In this document: piece after piece, positions 23,784-33,012 of the stretch
Layout: the number at the start of each line of letters is the position of its first letter
Numbering within the stretch: position 1 is the first letter of the stretch
Origin: Porphyrobacter sp.
GTDB lineage: Bacteria; Pseudomonadota; Alphaproteobacteria; Sphingomonadales; Sphingomonadaceae
Assembly: GCA_027533455.1 (NCBI GenBank)
Contig: JAPZUC010000007.1
Location: 1 to 42,686 of the forward strand
Reading direction: 5' to 3'
Length of the DNA: 42,686 nt
The notes under the pieces: model-generated
Told to the model about the DNA's origin: nothing
The model's input: only the letters and a program-made list of their open reading frames with translations
The model's database searches: none
Position numbers and translations under genes: made by a program

Positions 23784-24763
23784 AGCCTGCCGCGGCGCTG
23801 TTCGTCGCCCGCTTGGCGGCGCTGTGGCCCGAAGGGGAGCGCACAGGAACGCTGGGGCTGGCGGTATCGGGCGGGCCGGATAGTCTCGCACTGATGCTGC
23901 TGGCCGCCGAGGCGCTGCCCGGGCGCGTTGCTGTTGCCAGCATCGATCACGGCCTGCGCCCCGAAGCGGCGGGCGAGGTCGCACTGGTCGAGCGGATCGC
24001 GGGTGAGCGCGACATACCCTTCACTGCGCTTCAGGTCAGGCTCGCGCCCGGCAACATTCTGGCCGAGGCGCGCACGGCCCGTTACGCGGCGCTCGCGCGC
24101 TGGGCGGGCGCGGCGGGGCTGGCCGCGGTTGCCACCGCCCATCATGCCGATGATCAGGCTGAGACGCTGCTGATGCGCCTCAACCGGGGCAGCGGACTTG
24201 CGGGCCTCGCGGGTGTCCGCGCGCGCACGCTGATCGAGGGAAGCGAGGTGCCGCTGCTGCGCCCGCTGCTGGACTGGCGCAAAGCGCAATTGGCGCAGAT
24301 TGTGGCGAAAGCGGGCATTACGCCCGCTGAGGATCCCTCCAACACCAACCCGTCATTCGACCGCGCCCGACTGCGCGCGCAACTCTCCGAGGCGGACTGG
24401 CTCGACCCGGTGAAGATTGCCGCCAGTGCCGCGCATCTGGCCGAGGGCTGGCAAGCGCTCGAATGGTATGCCGAACTCGACTGGCACGAGATGGTGATGC
24501 GCGATACCGAGGTTCCGGGCTTCACTTATTGCGCCAACGTCCCCCGGATTATCGCCATCGAGACGATCCTGAAGATCATCCGTGAACTCGGCGGTCATGC
24601 CACTCGCGCCGAGGCAGCGCGGGCTTGGGACCGGCTCTGGTCGGGCGAAAACGCCTCGCTGGGCGGGGTTCTGGCGGTGCCGGGGGTGGAAAAGGTCGAA
24701 AAAGTCGGCGTGACTATGCGCGTCTGGCGCTTCCGGCCTGAGCCTGCGCGTTCTTTCAATTGA
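23774..24763 (+). CDS. tilS: tRNA(Ile)-lysidine synthetase TilS
   Basis: TilS makes lysidine at C34 of tRNA-Ile(CAU), so that it reads AUA instead of AUG. The 329-residue protein has the ATP-binding loop SGGPDS (32-37), the IDHGLRPEAAGE segment and TAHHADDQAETLLMRLNRGSG, a characteristic run (given here in two parts: TAHHADDQAETLL and MRLNRGSG). The C-terminal part is short, as in alphaproteobacterial forms. The start is a GTG at 23774 inside the last codons of cpoB. In many alphaproteobacteria the next gene is ftsH; here it is not, and the downstream L,D-transpeptidase is on the other strand. Confidence 0.93.
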   Translation: MQLKPAAALFVARLAALWPEGERTGTLGLAVSGGPDSLALMLLAAEALPGRVAVASIDHGLRPEAAGEVALVERIAGERDIPFTALQVRLAPGNILAEARTARYAALARWAGAAGLAAVATAHHADDQAETLLMRLNRGSGLAGLAGVRARTLIEGSEVPLLRPLLDWRKAQLAQIVAKAGITPAEDPSNTNPSFDRARLRAQLSEADWLDPVKIAASAAHLAEGWQALEWYAELDWHEMVMRDTEVPGFTYCANVPRIIAIETILKIIRELGGHATRAEAARAWDRLWSGENASLGGVLAVPGVEKVEKVGVTMRVWRFRPEPARSFN

Positions 24764-24785
24764 TCGCGCCGCAAGCGGCACGCAA

Positions 24786-25349
24786 TCAGAGAATCTTGTC
24801 GCCTACGCCGACCATCCGGCCACGGGTGATTATCACCGTGTCGCCGCGCTTGGTGGCGGCGAACAGTTTGGCGGCGAAATCGTCCGGCACGCCGATGCAG
24901 CCGTGGCTGGCATAGCCGTTCATCACCGGCGAGCCGTGGATGGCGATCCCGTCCCACGTCAGGCGCAGCGTGAAGGGCATCGGCGCGTAGTTGTACTTCT
25001 CGGAGACGTTGTTGCGCTCCTTGGTGAGAACCGGGAAGGTGCCGAGCGGCGTGGGGTGCTCCTGCGTGCCGACCAGCACCACCGCGGTGCCGATCTCGTG
25101 CCCGTCGCGGAAGGCGCTGATGACGCGTGCTTCGAGATCGACAGTAATGACCAGCGCGCCGGAACTCGGCGCCGCGCTTTCATCCCAGAACCAGTCGCCA
25201 TAGCGGATTGCACCTTCGATGGGCAGGATCGACTTGATGACAAAGGGGCTTTTGCCCGCGACAGGCGCCGGCGAGGCCGAGCCGGATTGTGCGAAAGCCG
25301 GGAAGGGCACGGTTGAGAGAGCGAGGAGGAAGGCGACAATCCGGATCAT
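24786..25349 (-). CDS. L,D-transpeptidase (YkuD family)
   Basis: This 187-residue exported enzyme forms or trims 3-3 links or attaches proteins to peptidoglycan. A signal peptide (MIRIVAFLLALSTVPFPAFA) precedes the mature enzyme. The YkuD motif is at residues 138-155 with H138 (IHGSP), and the SHGC element with H149 and catalytic C151. The residue usually following (SHGCIR) is glycine here, SHGCIGVPD. The rest (ITVDLEARVISAF, HPTPLGTFPVL) is typical. The gene lies between tilS, convergent, and a divergent TPR gene. Confidence 0.9.
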   Translation of the reverse strand: MIRIVAFLLALSTVPFPAFAQSGSASPAPVAGKSPFVIKSILPIEGAIRYGDWFWDESAAPSSGALVITVDLEARVISAFRDGHEIGTAVVLVGTQEHPTPLGTFPVLTKERNNVSEKYNYAPMPFTLRLTWDGIAIHGSPVMNGYASHGCIGVPDDFAAKLFAATKRGDTVIITRGRMVGVGDKIL

Positions 25350-25377
25350 GGGCGCAAATATGCCGCGTTGGCTGCAG

Positions 25378-25395
25378 GGTTACCAGCGATTAACC
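25378..25395. promoter_or_regulatory. inverted repeat GGTTA-N8-TAACC in a divergent gap
   Basis: GGTTA and TAACC flank CCAGCGAT between the L,D-transpeptidase and TPR genes. It partly resembles a CtrA box. A small hairpin, CGTCCC-TTGCG-GGGACG, follows at 25403-25419. Confidence 0.25.
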
Positions 25396-25509
25396 AAATC
25401 GCGTCCCTTGCGGGGACGGGCAGGGGCCGGGGGTTAGCGCTGCGCAAGAATGCGCAAGGGTTGGCAGCTTTGGTCTTTCCTCGGACCACGAAACGCGTGA
25501 AAAGGCAGA

Positions 25510-27081
25510 ATGAACAAGGGGATAGCACGCATGACTCCAGCCTTTCGCACGCTTCTGGCACTGACTGGCGTGCTTCTTTCCGCACCGCTCGCGGCCAAGG
25601 AGCCGGCGCCCGCACCACTGCCCGACCTTGCGGTGATGGACAGCAAGGCGCTTGCCGCCTTGTTCACCGAGGATGATAACCGCTGGAAGCGTGAGCCCTG
25701 CACCTTCGGCGCTCCCGTGCTCGCCGCGCTCGAGGCGAAGGCGGTCCGGCCGGTGCCTGTCCGCCGCTTGCGCCTCATAGCCGAGGCGCTCTGTGCGGAC
25801 CGGGAGAAACGCTACGCCGACGGCGCGCAGCTTGCTGTTGCGATCACCACGCTCACCCCGGATGATCCGGCGACTGGGCTTGCGCTGTACTTCGCTCGCC
25901 GGCTCGAGGATGCCGCATCGCTGATTGCGATCTTGCGCGGGCTTGATGATGCCGCGCTCGGTACGCTCGACAAGGATGATTACTGGAGCGTGGGGCGCAC
26001 GGTGGCCGGTCTGGGCCGGAGGGACGATCTCGATGCGCTCGCGCTCGAATGGGCGAGCGGCGGCAAGTTCGCATTCCTCGACACCGCGCTGCACGAAGGC
26101 ATAGCGATGGCGGGCCTGCGGGCGGCTGCGAAGGCCGGGCGCGGCGACCTGGCCGAGGGGCTGCTGGTGTCGATCACCTCCCCGGTGAGCTATATCGAGA
26201 TGCTGAGGCTGCGTTCCTACGCGCCGTTCTGGCCGCAGATCGAGGCGCGTGCGGGCGCGAATCTGGCGACCATCGGCGATGAGCACGTGCGCGCCGCCCG
26301 GGCGCGGCTGACCAATGCACCCGAGGACCGTGACCGATTTTCCGAGGCGGCCCACGCGCTCCATTATAACGGCCAGTTCGAGGAGGCGATTGCGCTCGCC
26401 CAGCGCTGGCGTGAGCGCGCGGCCCGGGGAAAGGCGATCGAGGAGGGCGATGCCTGGGCGCTCAATATCGAGGCCTATGCTTATGATTCCCTCGGCCAGA
26501 CCCGCAAGGCCGATGCCGTGTTCGAGGAACTGGCAAAGTATGATCCCGAGGAGCACAAGTGGGTCGTCAATTTTGTCATAAACCGCGCCTCGCGGCTGGT
26601 AGGACAGGGGCGCTGGAGGGAGGGGCTGAAGGCGACCGATCTCGCCCGGAAAGTGGCCGACGCGCATGGCAGCACCTATGCCAAGCTGATCATCGCCAAT
26701 AATCGCGCCTGTGCGCTCGAACGGTTGGGTCGCCCAGACGAGGCGACGGACGAACTCGCTTACCTACGCGCAAACTGGAAGGAGGGCGTGGGGCTCACCG
26801 CCCAGGGGCTGCTGTGTTACGGATTGCGGGACGAGGCGACGGCGCTGCTGATCGAGGGACTGCGCAATCCCGCCGCGCGCGACCGGACGCTGGGCGCGTT
26901 TGCGACCGACGAGCTGGACCTGTTCTACACAGCCACGATCCTGCCGCAGGCCAGCGATCTGCTGGCGGCCTATCCCGATCTCGCCGCCGAACTGGCGCTG
27001 CATTCACGGCCCATGCCCGAGGCCTTCATGCCGCAGGCCGCGCTGAAGCGGGTAGCCCGCAAGGAGGGCGCGCCGCGCTGA
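25510..27081 (+). CDS. exported TPR protein of unknown function
   Basis: The protein of up to 523 residues starts with a signal peptide (MTPAFRTLLALTGVLLSAPL, cleavage near AAK). It contains many helix pairs of tetratricopeptide type, for example residues 270-430 with EAAHALHYNGQFEEAIALAQ and AYDSLGQTRKADAVFEELAK. Such repeats usually serve protein-protein contact in the periplasm. No catalytic domain is seen. Two ATGs, at 25510 and 25531, both have ribosome sites (AAAAGG, AAGGGG); the second gives the better signal peptide. It ends just before the convergent rimO. Confidence 0.8.
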   Translation: MNKGIARMTPAFRTLLALTGVLLSAPLAAKEPAPAPLPDLAVMDSKALAALFTEDDNRWKREPCTFGAPVLAALEAKAVRPVPVRRLRLIAEALCADREKRYADGAQLAVAITTLTPDDPATGLALYFARRLEDAASLIAILRGLDDAALGTLDKDDYWSVGRTVAGLGRRDDLDALALEWASGGKFAFLDTALHEGIAMAGLRAAAKAGRGDLAEGLLVSITSPVSYIEMLRLRSYAPFWPQIEARAGANLATIGDEHVRAARARLTNAPEDRDRFSEAAHALHYNGQFEEAIALAQRWRERAARGKAIEEGDAWALNIEAYAYDSLGQTRKADAVFEELAKYDPEEHKWVVNFVINRASRLVGQGRWREGLKATDLARKVADAHGSTYAKLIIANNRACALERLGRPDEATDELAYLRANWKEGVGLTAQGLLCYGLRDEATALLIEGLRNPAARDRTLGAFATDELDLFYTATILPQASDLLAAYPDLAAELALHSRPMPEAFMPQAALKRVARKEGAPR

Positions 27082-27085
27082 CCTT

Positions 27086-28468
27086 TCAGCCTTGCGGGGC
27101 GACCACCCCGAAAAGGTCGTGGGCGTCGGCATCCTCAATCGACACGTTGACGATATCGCCCGGTGCCAGCGTGGCAGGCACGTTGCGCAGATAGACCGCG
27201 CCGTCGATTTCGGGCGCGTCGGCCTGAGAGCGGCCGGTGGCGCCGATGTCGCCGTCCTCGTCGGGTTCGCCGACCTCGTCGATGATCACCGGAAGCGTGC
27301 GGCCCACCTTGGCGGCGAGCTTGGCGGCGCTGATCCGCTCGGTCACTTCCATGATCCGGGCGTAGCGTTCTTCCTTGATCGCCTCGGGTACCTGTTCGGG
27401 CAGGGCATTGGCCGCTGCGCCTTCGACCGGTTCAAAGCGGAAAGCGCCGACGCGGTCGAGCTGTGCTTCTTCCAGCCAATCGAGGAGGTAGCGGAAGTCC
27501 TCCTCGGTCTCGCCCGGGAAGCCTACCACGAAGGAGCTGCGGATCGCGATATCGGGGCAGATTTCGCGCCAGGACTTCAGCCGCTCGAGTACCTTGGCCT
27601 CGTTGGCGGGGCGGCGCATCAGCTTGAGCACCTTGGGGCTGGCGTGCTGGAACGGGATGTCGAGATAAGGCGTCAGCAGCCCCTCGGCCATCAGCGGGAT
27701 GACCTGATCGACGTGGGGGTAGGGGTAGACGTAGTGCAGGCGCACCCACGGCGCATGGCCTTCGGGCGTGCGCAATTGGCCGAGTTCGCGCGCCATGTCG
27801 GTCATGTGGGCGCGGACCTCGTGCCCCTTCCACTGGCGGCTCTCGTGGCGGATATCCACGCCATAGGCGCTGGTGTCCTGGCTGATGATCAGCAGTTCTT
27901 TCGTGCCCGCCGCGACCAGCTTTTCCGCCTCGCGCAGCACCGCATCAATCCGGCGGCTGGCGAGTTTGCCGCGCAGATCCGGGATGATGCAGAAGGCGCA
28001 GGAGTGGTTGCAGCCCTCGGAAACCTTCAAATAGCTGTAGTGACGCGGCGTCAGCTTGATATCAGGCTGCGGGATCAGGTCGACGAACGGGCCTTGGCTG
28101 GGCGGCGCGTGGATATGCATGGCCTCGACGACCTGCTCGTATTGGTGCGCTCCGGTGATCGCGAGCACCTGCGGATGCGCGGCGCGGATGGCGTCGGCTT
28201 CCTCGCCCATGCAGCCGGTCACGATGACGCGCCCATTTTCGGCGATGGCTTCGCCGATGGCGGCAAGGCTTTCCTCCTTGGCGGAATCGAGGAAGCCGCA
28301 GGTGTTGACCAGCACCACGTCCGCGCCCGCATAATCCTCGGCGAAGGCATAGCCATCGGCGCGTAGGCGGGTGAGGATCCGCTCGGAATCGACGAGCGCC
28401 TTGGGGCAGCCGAGGCTGACCATGCCGATTTTCTTCTGGTCGGGGAGGATTGTGGGAGCGGAGGTCAT
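27086..28468 (-). CDS. rimO: ribosomal protein S12 methylthiotransferase RimO
   Basis: RimO adds a methylthio group to an aspartate of ribosomal protein S12, using two [4Fe-4S] clusters. The 460 residues show three N-terminal cluster cysteines, C21 ([10 protein letters not shown]), C57 (NTCGFLDSA) and C86 (GCMGEEAD). The radical-SAM triplet CNHSCAFC gives C153, C157 and C160. A C-terminal TRAM domain (about 375-445) follows the radical-SAM core, with the conserved [13 protein letters not shown] in between. Length and motifs are typical. It is monocistronic, divergent from the DUF6356 gene. Confidence 0.96.
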   Translation of the reverse strand: MTSAPTILPDQKKIGMVSLGCPKALVDSERILTRLRADGYAFAEDYAGADVVLVNTCGFLDSAKEESLAAIGEAIAENGRVIVTGCMGEEADAIRAAHPQVLAITGAHQYEQVVEAMHIHAPPSQGPFVDLIPQPDIKLTPRHYSYLKVSEGCNHSCAFCIIPDLRGKLASRRIDAVLREAEKLVAAGTKELLIISQDTSAYGVDIRHESRQWKGHEVRAHMTDMARELGQLRTPEGHAPWVRLHYVYPYPHVDQVIPLMAEGLLTPYLDIPFQHASPKVLKLMRRPANEAKVLERLKSWREICPDIAIRSSFVVGFPGETEEDFRYLLDWLEEAQLDRVGAFRFEPVEGAAANALPEQVPEAIKEERYARIMEVTERISAAKLAAKVGRTLPVIIDEVGEPDEDGDIGATGRSQADAPEIDGAVYLRNVPATLAPGDIVNVSIEDADAHDLFGVVAPQG

Positions 28469-28546
28469 AGCGGCGGGCCCCTACACTGTGTAGGCTGTCC
28501 GCGCTAGGCTTGACCGTAGCCCACCGGTGAGGGCATCAGGCTGGGC

Positions 28547-28786
28547 ATGATCGCCAAGCTCTTCACAGACCACCCGCGCGCCATCGGCGAAACCTATGGC
28601 CAGCATGCCTGCACCGCCCTGAGCTTTGGCTGGCGCATGGTCGTGGGCGGAGCCGCCTGCATGGTTCACGCGCTCGTCCCGGGCCTGTTCGTCAAGACCG
28701 CAAGCCGCACCGTGGTGCAGCTTGATGCCGAGATGCGCGGTCGCAAGTCGACTCAGGCCGAGGAAGAGTTCGCTTACGTCATCTGA
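28547..28786 (+). CDS. DUF6356 family small protein
   Basis: The 79 residues, MIAKLFTDHPRAIGETYGQH and on, match the pattern of a small protein found in sphingomonads. It has a conserved FTDHPRxxGETYxQH-like N-terminus, a central hydrophobic span (MVVGGAACMVHALVPGLFV) and the C-terminal TVVQLDAEMRGR. It is probably membrane associated. The role is unknown. The ATG at 28547 follows GGGC with no clear ribosome site. Confidence 0.75.
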   Translation: MIAKLFTDHPRAIGETYGQHACTALSFGWRMVVGGAACMVHALVPGLFVKTASRTVVQLDAEMRGRKSTQAEEEFAYVI

Positions 28787-28835
28787 TCGTGCGGGCCACT
28801 ACACGCGGCGGCCGAAGTGGGCTACACCCGCCCCG

Positions 28836-29357
28836 ATGCGCATCGCGATCACCAAGGGCAGCCAACAGGACCACGTCGCGGTAATGCGTGCCGATGGCTC
28901 GCAGGCGGATTTCGGCTTTCCGAAAAAGGGGCCTTTCCCGCACGATGCGTTCCACTTCTTCGTTGAGCGGTCGCTAGGCATGCAGTCGGCGTTCTGGGGG
29001 CTGGTTGCAGGCGGGATGGCACCTGACGAGGTTCAGGCGCTGGCGCTCGCGGGCGGCCATGCCAGCGCCAAACGGGCAGACGTGCCCGACATGGCGATCG
29101 TCGAACTGCTTCAGGCCGAACGTCTGGTGGAATGCTTCGAGGCGGCCAGTTGGGGCGGCGGAGCAGATGATGCGAGCATCATGGCGATGGCAGAGCCCGC
29201 CTGGGCCGCCAGCCACGTGCCGCAGCCCGAGGGCGTGGCGGCTAAACTTGGTACCATCCGCGAAGGGCTTGATCCCTTCCTTGCCGCATGGAGCGCTCTG
29301 CCCGAAGGGCGCGCGCTCGAACTCGAATGGCCGGATTTGGCAGGAGCACATAGATGA
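28836..29357 (+). CDS. conserved hypothetical protein
   Basis: This 173-residue protein begins MRIAITKGSQQDHVAVMRAD and has no recognised domain. It seems soluble, with a beta-rich N-terminus (residues 1-30), FPHDAFHFFVERSLGM and an alpha-helical middle. The ATG at 28836 was preferred over a longer open frame starting at 28626, because that part overlaps the DUF6356 gene and is arginine/tryptophan-rich as in a shadow frame. The stop overlaps the next gene by four bases (ATGA), which argues that both are real and co-translated. Confidence 0.75.
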   Translation: MRIAITKGSQQDHVAVMRADGSQADFGFPKKGPFPHDAFHFFVERSLGMQSAFWGLVAGGMAPDEVQALALAGGHASAKRADVPDMAIVELLQAERLVECFEAASWGGGADDASIMAMAEPAWAASHVPQPEGVAAKLGTIREGLDPFLAAWSALPEGRALELEWPDLAGAHR

Positions 29358-29755
29358 GCGATTTTGCCCTCTGGCCGGTGCTGGCAGGTGCCGCCGCTTT
29401 CTTCGTTGTCGGCGCGCTATGGTACGGGGTGATTTTCGCGGTGCCGTGGCAACGTGCAGCGGGGCTATCGAACACCCAGCTGCGGGCTGGCAATATGGGC
29501 GTGATCTTCGCGCTCGCTTTCGTCTTCGAGATGTTGATCGCGATGGTGTTGTGGCACCTCATTGCCCGCACGGATCCGCCGCCGCACGTGGTGATGATGA
29601 TGGCAATGGGCTTTGCCGCCGGCGTCATGATCCCGGCGATCGGGATCAACTACCTGTTCCTCCGAAAGCCGTTCGCGCTGTTTCTGATTGATGCCGGGCA
29701 CTTCATCATCGGCATGGCGGCGATGGGCGGGGTGTTCGTGTGGTTCAGGAGCTAG
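29354..29755 (+). CDS. DUF1761 membrane protein
   Basis: The 133 residues have four transmembrane spans, with the DUF1761 pattern FALWPVLAGAAAFFVVGALW and YGVIFAVPWQRAAGLS. The rest reads NMGVIFALAFVFEMLIAMVL and MIPAIGINYLF. The role of the family is unknown. Translation is coupled to the preceding gene by ATGA. Its last 11 nt overlap the 3' end of the convergent K+ channel gene. Confidence 0.85.
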   Translation: MSDFALWPVLAGAAAFFVVGALWYGVIFAVPWQRAAGLSNTQLRAGNMGVIFALAFVFEMLIAMVLWHLIARTDPPPHVVMMMAMGFAAGVMIPAIGINYLFLRKPFALFLIDAGHFIIGMAAMGGVFVWFRS

Positions 29756-30836
29756 AGGCGCTCTCGGAAGGTGCGGTCGGCACGATTTCGACCACCACGT
29801 CGCCCGGCTGGAGCATCTGGCATTCGTCCTCCCAGAAGCCGATCGGGCGGCCGTTCCGATAGACGCGAAGACCCGTGCCGCCGCTCTGGAGATCGGTGAT
29901 GGGCTTGCCGCATTCGGCCGCGCTCACCACCCGTTCGACCAACTGCACGCGCCCGCCGACGCTGGCGAGGTCGGCGAGATAATCGGCGATATGTGCCCCC
30001 TTGACGCTGCCTGCCAACAGCAGTCCGGTGAAGCGCACCGGGTTGATGACGTTGTTCGCGCCGGCCTGCCGCGCCAACAGCTCGTTGTCATCGGCACGCA
30101 CCACGACCGTGATCGGGACGCTCGGTGCGAGGTGGCGGACAGTGAGCACGATGAGAATCGAGGTGTCGTCCCGCCCCGCCGAAACCAGCACGCTCGCAGC
30201 CTCGGCGATGCGTACCGACTTCAGCGTTTCGTCACGGGTGGCATCGGCGGCCATCACGTTGACGCCGAGCTTCTCGGCCTCGGCGAGCCGGTCTTCGCTG
30301 AGGTCGATCACGACAATGCAGCGCGGATCCGTACCGCGGGCGATCAACTCGCTGACGCTCTGCCCGTTCGAGACGCCGTAGCCGAGCACAACCACGTGCC
30401 CCTTCAGCTGTTCCTGGATGCGAGCCATGCGCCATTTCTCCCAGCTGCGCTTGATGACGAAGTCGTAGGCCGCGCCCACGAAGATGAACAGCACCGCGAT
30501 GCGCACGGGGGTGACGATCACCGCTTCGATCAGCCGCGACCGGTCGGAGATCGGGGCGATGTCGCCGAAGCCCGTGGTGGTGATGCTGATCATCGTGAAA
30601 TAGACGACGTCGAGGAAACTGATGACGCCGTCATGCCCGTCCTTCAGCCCCTCGCGGTCCCACCAGTGGATCAGCACCACCAGTGCGATGAGCAGGAAGG
30701 CGAGGCCGAGTCGCAGACCAAGGTCGCCCCAGACGGGGAGCCTGACCTGACGGCGCAGCGGGCGGAACTGGTCGGCGAGCAGCACCTTGCGCCGGAACGG
30801 GTTCCGGCCCGGAGGCTGGCCCGCGCCCGTTGCCAT
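29745..30836 (-). CDS. potassium channel with RCK (TrkA-N) domain
   Basis: This inner-membrane protein of 363 residues has two transmembrane helices with a pore loop containing the filter TTTGFGD (residues 86-92), where GYGD is commonest. A cytosolic RCK domain follows, with the nucleotide site VVVLGYGVSNGQSVSEL from about 148, then a TrkA-C-like end (about 275-350). Such channels pass K+ and are gated by ligands or Ca2+. The ATG at 30836 overlaps the surE stop as TGATG, suggesting coupled translation. A TTG one codon earlier is less likely. GFGD is known in functional K+ channels, so it does not imply loss of function. Confidence 0.9.
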   Translation of the reverse strand: MATGAGQPPGRNPFRRKVLLADQFRPLRRQVRLPVWGDLGLRLGLAFLLIALVVLIHWWDREGLKDGHDGVISFLDVVYFTMISITTTGFGDIAPISDRSRLIEAVIVTPVRIAVLFIFVGAAYDFVIKRSWEKWRMARIQEQLKGHVVVLGYGVSNGQSVSELIARGTDPRCIVVIDLSEDRLAEAEKLGVNVMAADATRDETLKSVRIAEAASVLVSAGRDDTSILIVLTVRHLAPSVPITVVVRADDNELLARQAGANNVINPVRFTGLLLAGSVKGAHIADYLADLASVGGRVQLVERVVSAAECGKPITDLQSGGTGLRVYRNGRPIGFWEDECQMLQPGDVVVEIVPTAPSESASSS

Positions 30837-31600
30837 CAATCGGCGAACCGGTCGGCAAGGATGCCGATGGTCGAATAGTGGGTGAGGTCGAGCTGGAGCG
30901 GGGTCACCGCGACAAAGCCTTCCTCGATCGCTTCAAGGTCGGTGCCGTGATCGAGCGTGTGCTCGATCTGGTCGAGCCCGAACCAGAAATAGCGGTAGCC
31001 GCGCGGGTCGCGCCCCTCGACGATGGTGCCGCGCGAATAGTCGTGGAAGCCCTGCCGGACGACGCGGATTCCCTTCACTTCGGCTGCCGGGATCGCGGGG
31101 AAGTTGACGTTTATCAGCGTGCGATCTGCCATCGGCGCGTCGATCAGCTTTTCGAGCACTTTCGGCCCCCATTCCAGCGCCGCGCCGAAGGGGACATCAT
31201 CGCCCATGCCCTCGCGCGCATAGACCTGGCTGAAAGCGATGGAACGGATGCCCGCCAATGCACCTTCGATCGCCGCCGAAACCGTGCCGGAATAGGTGAT
31301 GTCATCGGCAAGGTTTGCGCCGCGGTTGACGCCTGACAGGATAATGTCGGGCGCATCGGGCATGACGGTGCGCAGTGCCATCATCACGCTATCGGTTGGC
31401 GTGCCTGTGACGGCGAAGCGCCGCTCGCCCAACGTTTGCAGGCGCACGGGGCGGGTAAGGGTCAGCGAGTGGCCCGCGCCCGATTGCTCCTCGGAAGGAG
31501 CGCAGATCCAGATGTCGTCGGAGAACTGCCGCGCGATTTCCTCCAGCACCTTGAGGCCGGGGGCGTGGATGCCGTCGTCATTGGTGAGGAGGATGCGCAT
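30836..31600 (-). CDS. surE: 5'/3'-nucleotidase SurE
   Basis: SurE dephosphorylates nucleoside monophosphates and aids stationary-phase survival. The 254 residues begin [20 protein letters not shown], with the metal-binding N7-D8-D9 of the NDDG motif, and contain the second conserved part SGVNRGANLADDITYSGTVS. Length is typical. Its start codon overlaps the serS stop (TAATG) and its own stop overlaps the channel start (TGATG), so serS, surE and the channel form a tightly coupled set. In many alphaproteobacteria surE follows serS, before pcm; pcm is absent here. Confidence 0.95.
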   Translation of the reverse strand: MRILLTNDDGIHAPGLKVLEEIARQFSDDIWICAPSEEQSGAGHSLTLTRPVRLQTLGERRFAVTGTPTDSVMMALRTVMPDAPDIILSGVNRGANLADDITYSGTVSAAIEGALAGIRSIAFSQVYAREGMGDDVPFGAALEWGPKVLEKLIDAPMADRTLINVNFPAIPAAEVKGIRVVRQGFHDYSRGTIVEGRDPRGYRYFWFGLDQIEHTLDHGTDLEAIEEGFVAVTPLQLDLTHYSTIGILADRFAD

Positions 31601-32880
31601 TACTTGGCGGGTTCCAATCGGGTGACGCCGCCCATGTAGGGCAGCAATGCGTCAGGCACATTCACCGAGCCGTCGGCGTTCTGGTAGTTCTCGATCACCG
31701 CCACCAGCGTGCGCCCGACCGCGAGGCCGGAGCCGTTGAGGGTGTGGACGAACTCGGTGCGCTTCTCGCCTGCAACGCGATAGCGGGTGTTCATGCGGCG
31801 CGCCTGGAAGTCGCCGGTGTTCGAGCAGGAGCTGATCTCGCGGTAAGCGCCTTGCCCCGGGAGCCAGACCTCAAGGTCGTAGGTCTTGCGCGCGCCGAAG
31901 CCCATGTCGCCGGTGCACAGCAGCAGCTTGCGATAGGGCAGCGCGAGGCGTTCGAGGATGGTCTCGGCCGCGCGGACCATGCGCTGGTGTTCGGCTTCGG
32001 AGTCTTCCGGGCGCACGATGCTGACAAGCTCGCACTTTTCGAACTGGTGCTGGCGGATGAAGCCTCGCGTATCGCGCCCCGCAGCGCCCGCTTCCGAGCG
32101 GAAGCACAGGGTGAGCGCGGTGAGGCGCACCGGCAGCGCGGCCTCGTCGAGCAACTCGCCCATGACGCTGGCGGTGAGGGAAACTTCGCTGGTGGGGATG
32201 AGCCAGCGGTCGTTGGTGGTGCAGAAGCTGTCCTCCGCAAACTTTGGCAGCTTGTCGGTGCCGTACATGGCATCGTCGCCGACCAGCACCGGCGGGTTGC
32301 ATTCGGCATAGCCGTGCTCACCCGTCTGGACATCGAGCATGAACTGGCCGAGCGCGCGGTGGAGCCTTGCCATCCCGCCGCGCAGGAAGGTGAAGCGTGC
32401 TCCCGAGAGCCTTGTGCCGGTCTCAAAATCCATGCCGAGCGCAGGAGCGATGTCGGCGTGTTCCCTCGCCGCAAAGTCGAATTCGCGCGGGGTGCCCCAG
32501 CGGCTGACTTCGACATTGTCCTCTTCGCCGCCGCCGTCTGGCACATCCGCACCAGGCAGGTTCGGGATAATTTCGAGCGCTTGCTTGAGCTTGGCCGCGA
32601 GCTCGTCCGCGCGGGCTTCCAGCGCGGGCATCTCGTCCTTCAGCACGGCGACTTCAGCCTTGAGCGCCTCCGCAGCGTCCTTTTCGCCCTTGGCCATCGC
32701 GGCGCCGATCAGCTTGCTTGCTTCGTTGCGGCGGCTTTGGGCGACCTGCACCTGCGTGGTCAGTGCGCGGCGCTCTTCGTCGAGCGCAATCAGGGCCTTG
32801 GCCAGCGGGGCTAGCCCGCGCCGTGCGAGGCCCGCGTCGAAGGCTTCGGGGTTTTCCCGGATTAGGCGAATGTCATGCAT
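31600..32880 (-). CDS. serS: seryl-tRNA synthetase
   Basis: SerRS charges tRNA-Ser and tRNA-Sec. The 426 residues have the N-terminal tRNA-binding coiled coil (about 1-110, [18 protein letters not shown] and on) and a class II core. Motif 2 contains [20 protein letters not shown] and FEKCELVSI; motif 3 is the [19 protein letters not shown] region near the C-terminus. The ATG at 32880 gives the normal start; a longer frame to 32979 is not needed. It is the first gene of the coupled serS-surE-channel set. Confidence 0.96.
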   Translation of the reverse strand: MHDIRLIRENPEAFDAGLARRGLAPLAKALIALDEERRALTTQVQVAQSRRNEASKLIGAAMAKGEKDAAEALKAEVAVLKDEMPALEARADELAAKLKQALEIIPNLPGADVPDGGGEEDNVEVSRWGTPREFDFAAREHADIAPALGMDFETGTRLSGARFTFLRGGMARLHRALGQFMLDVQTGEHGYAECNPPVLVGDDAMYGTDKLPKFAEDSFCTTNDRWLIPTSEVSLTASVMGELLDEAALPVRLTALTLCFRSEAGAAGRDTRGFIRQHQFEKCELVSIVRPEDSEAEHQRMVRAAETILERLALPYRKLLLCTGDMGFGARKTYDLEVWLPGQGAYREISSCSNTGDFQARRMNTRYRVAGEKRTEFVHTLNGSGLAVGRTLVAVIENYQNADGSVNVPDALLPYMGGVTRLEPAK

Positions 32881-33012
32881 GGGCCGCGCTATGCCCGCTC
32901 GGGGCGGCCAAGGAAAGAGGGCTTGGCCGATCAGCCAGCCCGCGCCGCAGATGCGATCTGCCGCGGAACAGGCAGCCACCGCAGGCGGTTAGTCCTGTGA
33001 AGGAGAACGACC

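Noticed and set aside
25390..26667. 425-residue minus-strand frame
   Set aside because: It is antisense to the TPR gene and has shadow-like composition.
27092..28366. 424-residue plus-strand frame
   Set aside because: It is antisense to rimO, which is certain.
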